Shown piece after piece: positions 4,736 through 6,506 of a DNA stretch of 6,506 nucleotides. A program made the position numbers and the translations under genes. Within the stretch, counting starts at the first letter, position 1, and each line of letters starts with the position of its first letter. This stretch comes from CAZJDM01 sp964544765 (GTDB lineage: Bacteria > Bdellovibrionota_B > Oligoflexia > CAYFLR01). Location: assembly GCA_964544765.1 (NCBI GenBank), contig CAZJDM010000215.1:1-6506 (forward strand), written 5' to 3'. The notes below the pieces were generated by a model. It had not been told where the DNA came from, ran no database searches, and worked only from the letters and a program-made list of their open reading frames with translations.

Positions 4736-5923
4736 ATGGAAGATAGAGCAGTAAATGTAAGATTACTATCCGCAGGTAATGCTGATTCTGAGGTAAACAA
4801 ATTAAAGTTAGTAAGTGAAAGATCAAAGCTAGAACGGATGTGTCAGCAGTTTAACGATAAGCTGGGATGTGTAGTACCGTTCAGGCTTTTACCGGATGGT
4901 TTAAAAGAGGAATATCGAAATTTAAGGAAGTCTAAAGAGGTTAACGTTCGATTATTTGCGATTCTTTTACTTGGTATCGCTACTAAATGCCGGGATACTT
5001 TTCTTCTTTCACGTCGAATTATGAATGACCTTATTGATAATGCTCCTATTAGGGATAGTGGAATTGGTCAGCAAACATATAATGGTTTCATTTCAATGCT
5101 GCTTACTTATGGCATCTTGGTTTGTTTGGAAAAGCCTACTAGGAATAAAGCAGGTCGTTATAAACTGGTTAATGAAGTTTATGCGCGTCTAGTAATTGAT
5201 GGAAGTCAGTTAATTGAGAAAATAGAAGTTCAGGAGGATGCTTTTGCAAGCTCTGATTGTGAGGAGGATGAACCTGTAAGGGCAGCTGTACAGGAAAAGG
5301 TGGCTACTCCCAGTGAGGAAGTTAATGGTGATAAAGATCTTGTTGATAGTGATAATAGCGATAAGAAGCCTATTGAAATTAAAGAGACCGTAGTAGAAAT
5401 AAAATCCGATACCAGAAAAGATTCCGGTAATGATGAGGCTAATAGTTCTTACGCTTCTGATAATAAGCCTTCTAAATCAGAGGTAGCCAAACCATCTAGT
5501 AAAACCCCTACTGTTTACAAAAGCTTAAAAAGGCATCTAGATCTGGTTAAAACGGCTCTAAAAGATGGAGCTTCACCTTTAGATGCTAACCTTTTTAATC
5601 ATGGAGTTACTGACGATCCTGATATGACCAAGTATTTTAATGGGATCATTGTTGATTGGTTTGAAAAGATTAATAGTGAGGTTAATCCTGACACCAAGTT
5701 CTCTTTATACAAGACTTTTGCAAGTGTAATAGTCGGTGAATTACAGAGTTATGAAGGTTTGAAAGCTAAGGAATGGGAAAATAATTGGATTTATAAAGGG
5801 ATCTGTGAATTTTGGAATCATGATATTGGATGGTTTGCTTCACCCAAAGGAGAGCGGTTGAATAGGCCGATTACTTACCTGTATGCCATTGTGAAGTCTA
5901 ATTGGAAAAGTGATCAATTTTGA
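4736..5923 (+). CDS. Unrecognised protein: possible winged-helix N-terminus, acidic linker, distinct C-terminal domain
   Basis: A 395-residue soluble protein I cannot assign to a named family. Residues 46-155 look like a winged helix: helices around 68-83 and 88-101, then GIGQQTYNGFISMLLTYGIL as recognition-helix region and an AGRYKLV wing. Residues 165-258 form a Ser/Asp/Glu/Lys-rich, probably disordered linker. Residues 259-395 form a second, mainly helical domain rich in Trp and Tyr, ending in YLYAIVKSNW, which resembles but does not exactly fit the Y-x3-I-x3-W motif of DnaD-type proteins. A DNA-binding replication, helicase-loading or regulatory role for a mobile element is therefore an inference. 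Start ATG with AAAGGGA at 4723-4729. The next gene starts 14 bases after its stop, indicating co-transcription. A plasmid/ICE initiator or a transcription factor are alternatives. Confidence 0.75.
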   Translation: MEDRAVNVRLLSAGNADSEVNKLKLVSERSKLERMCQQFNDKLGCVVPFRLLPDGLKEEYRNLRKSKEVNVRLFAILLLGIATKCRDTFLLSRRIMNDLIDNAPIRDSGIGQQTYNGFISMLLTYGILVCLEKPTRNKAGRYKLVNEVYARLVIDGSQLIEKIEVQEDAFASSDCEEDEPVRAAVQEKVATPSEEVNGDKDLVDSDNSDKKPIEIKETVVEIKSDTRKDSGNDEANSSYASDNKPSKSEVAKPSSKTPTVYKSLKRHLDLVKTALKDGASPLDANLFNHGVTDDPDMTKYFNGIIVDWFEKINSEVNPDTKFSLYKTFASVIVGELQSYEGLKAKEWENNWIYKGICEFWNHDIGWFASPKGERLNRPITYLYAIVKSNWKSDQF

Positions 5924-5937
5924 TTAGGGAGGATTTC

Positions 5938-6506
5938 ATGAACGACACTAGTTCTATTAATATTTCTTCAAATTTTAGATTTTTGCTTATATTAACTTTC
6001 ACCTTACTCACCATAATATCGGTGACATATTCGGTTTCCTTCTTTTGGCAAATGTCCACCAGTAACTTTGGTCGAATAATGGCGTTGCTGTTGGCCTTAT
6101 CATTTGAGAGTATGAAATATTTGGCAATACCGGTAGGAGCTAAGAGTTTTAAAAATAATCAACCGTTTATTGGTTCACTTTTTACTTTGGTAGGAGGAGT
6201 ACTATTATTAGTCAGTATTACCGCCAGTTTAGGGTGGTTGAACCATGCAGCATTGAGTTCTAAACAAAAAGCTAAGGAATCCTTTGTCAAATATAATACC
6301 CGAAGTCAGATGATTAATAACCTAAACAAAGAAATATCAGTGTTGACCAGTGATAGTTTAAAAGACTTATCTGGAGTTTATAGGACTAGAGGTAAAAATA
6401 CCTTGAATACAGTTCAGTCCTTAAGGGCAGAACTTTTATCTTTAGCCAAAGAAACTCAACTACTGCGTACTGAAGTATGCAGGTTGATTTATCTTGCTCC
6501 TTACGG
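5938..6506 (+). CDS. Membrane protein with three hydrophobic segments and helical coiled-coil tail (partial)
   Basis: Open from ATG 5938 to the window edge without a stop (189 complete codons). The N-terminus MNDTSSINISSNFR is polar, followed by three hydrophobic segments: about 14-37 (LLILTFTLLTIISVTY), 45-66 (a helix broken by FESMKY) and 77-101 (IGSLFTLVGGVLLLVSITAS). From about 105 on, the sequence is charged and heptad-like (KQKAKESFVKYN...NNLNKEISVL...LRAELLSLAKETQLL), suggesting a coiled coil on one side of the membrane. AGGGAGGA (5926-5933) lies 4 bases before the ATG, and the preceding gene ends 14 bases upstream, so the two are probably translated from one mRNA. I do not recognise the family. 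Its partner suggests a membrane anchor for a DNA-associated process, which is inference only. Confidence 0.75.
   Translation, partial: MNDTSSINISSNFRFLLILTFTLLTIISVTYSVSFFWQMSTSNFGRIMALLLALSFESMKYLAIPVGAKSFKNNQPFIGSLFTLVGGVLLLVSITASLGWLNHAALSSKQKAKESFVKYNTRSQMINNLNKEISVLTSDSLKDLSGVYRTRGKNTLNTVQSLRAELLSLAKETQLLRTEVCRLIYLAPY

Noticed and set aside
5863..5923. A definite DnaD-domain assignment from YLYAIVKSNW
   Set aside because: The spacing between Ile and Trp is one residue longer than the DnaD Y-x3-I-x3-W motif, so it is only a hint.

Overview
The window is AT-rich bacterial DNA. It contains the last codons of the housekeeping sigma factor gene rpoD, two complete tRNA genes without encoded CCA, and genes with Shine-Dalgarno sites. 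The gene content fits a Gram-negative-like bacterium, but nothing here fixes the phylum.

Positions 1-3377 are ordinary chromosome: the rpoD 3' end, a hairpin, tRNA-CAT, a coiled-coil/zinc-ribbon protein, a DoxX-family membrane protein, a convergent ComF-type phosphoribosyltransferase, a divergent MnmM/YtqB-type tRNA methyltransferase, and tRNA-Arg(TCG) with its own promoter. The gap between comF and the methyltransferase gene holds a very short stretch resembling the N-terminus of phosphoglycerate mutase GpmI.

Positions 3378-4050 are a rearranged integration hotspot. Two C-terminal tyrosine-recombinase fragments from different parent genes lie head to head. They are joined at a perfect 20-bp palindrome, at the same codons of the catalytic His/Arg motif. 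The left fragment abuts tRNA-Arg(TCG). The right one abuts an opposite-strand 3' half of what looks like tRNA-Arg(CCT). Paired short direct repeats at 10-12 bp spacing lie beside each of these sites, as expected for integrase arm sites. The region reads like the fused edges of two tRNA-Arg-targeting elements.

Positions 4050-6506 are probably element cargo. A roughly 500-bp stretch looks coding only if single extra bases in three five-base homopolymers are ignored, so it is probably decayed genes or sequence error. It is followed by an apparently co-transcribed pair. The first is an unrecognised 395-residue protein with a possible winged-helix N-terminus, an acidic disordered linker and a separate C-terminal domain. 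The second, cut by the window end, is a membrane protein with three hydrophobic segments and a helical tail. The pair could be a DNA-binding/replication plus membrane-anchor module, but I do not recognise either family.
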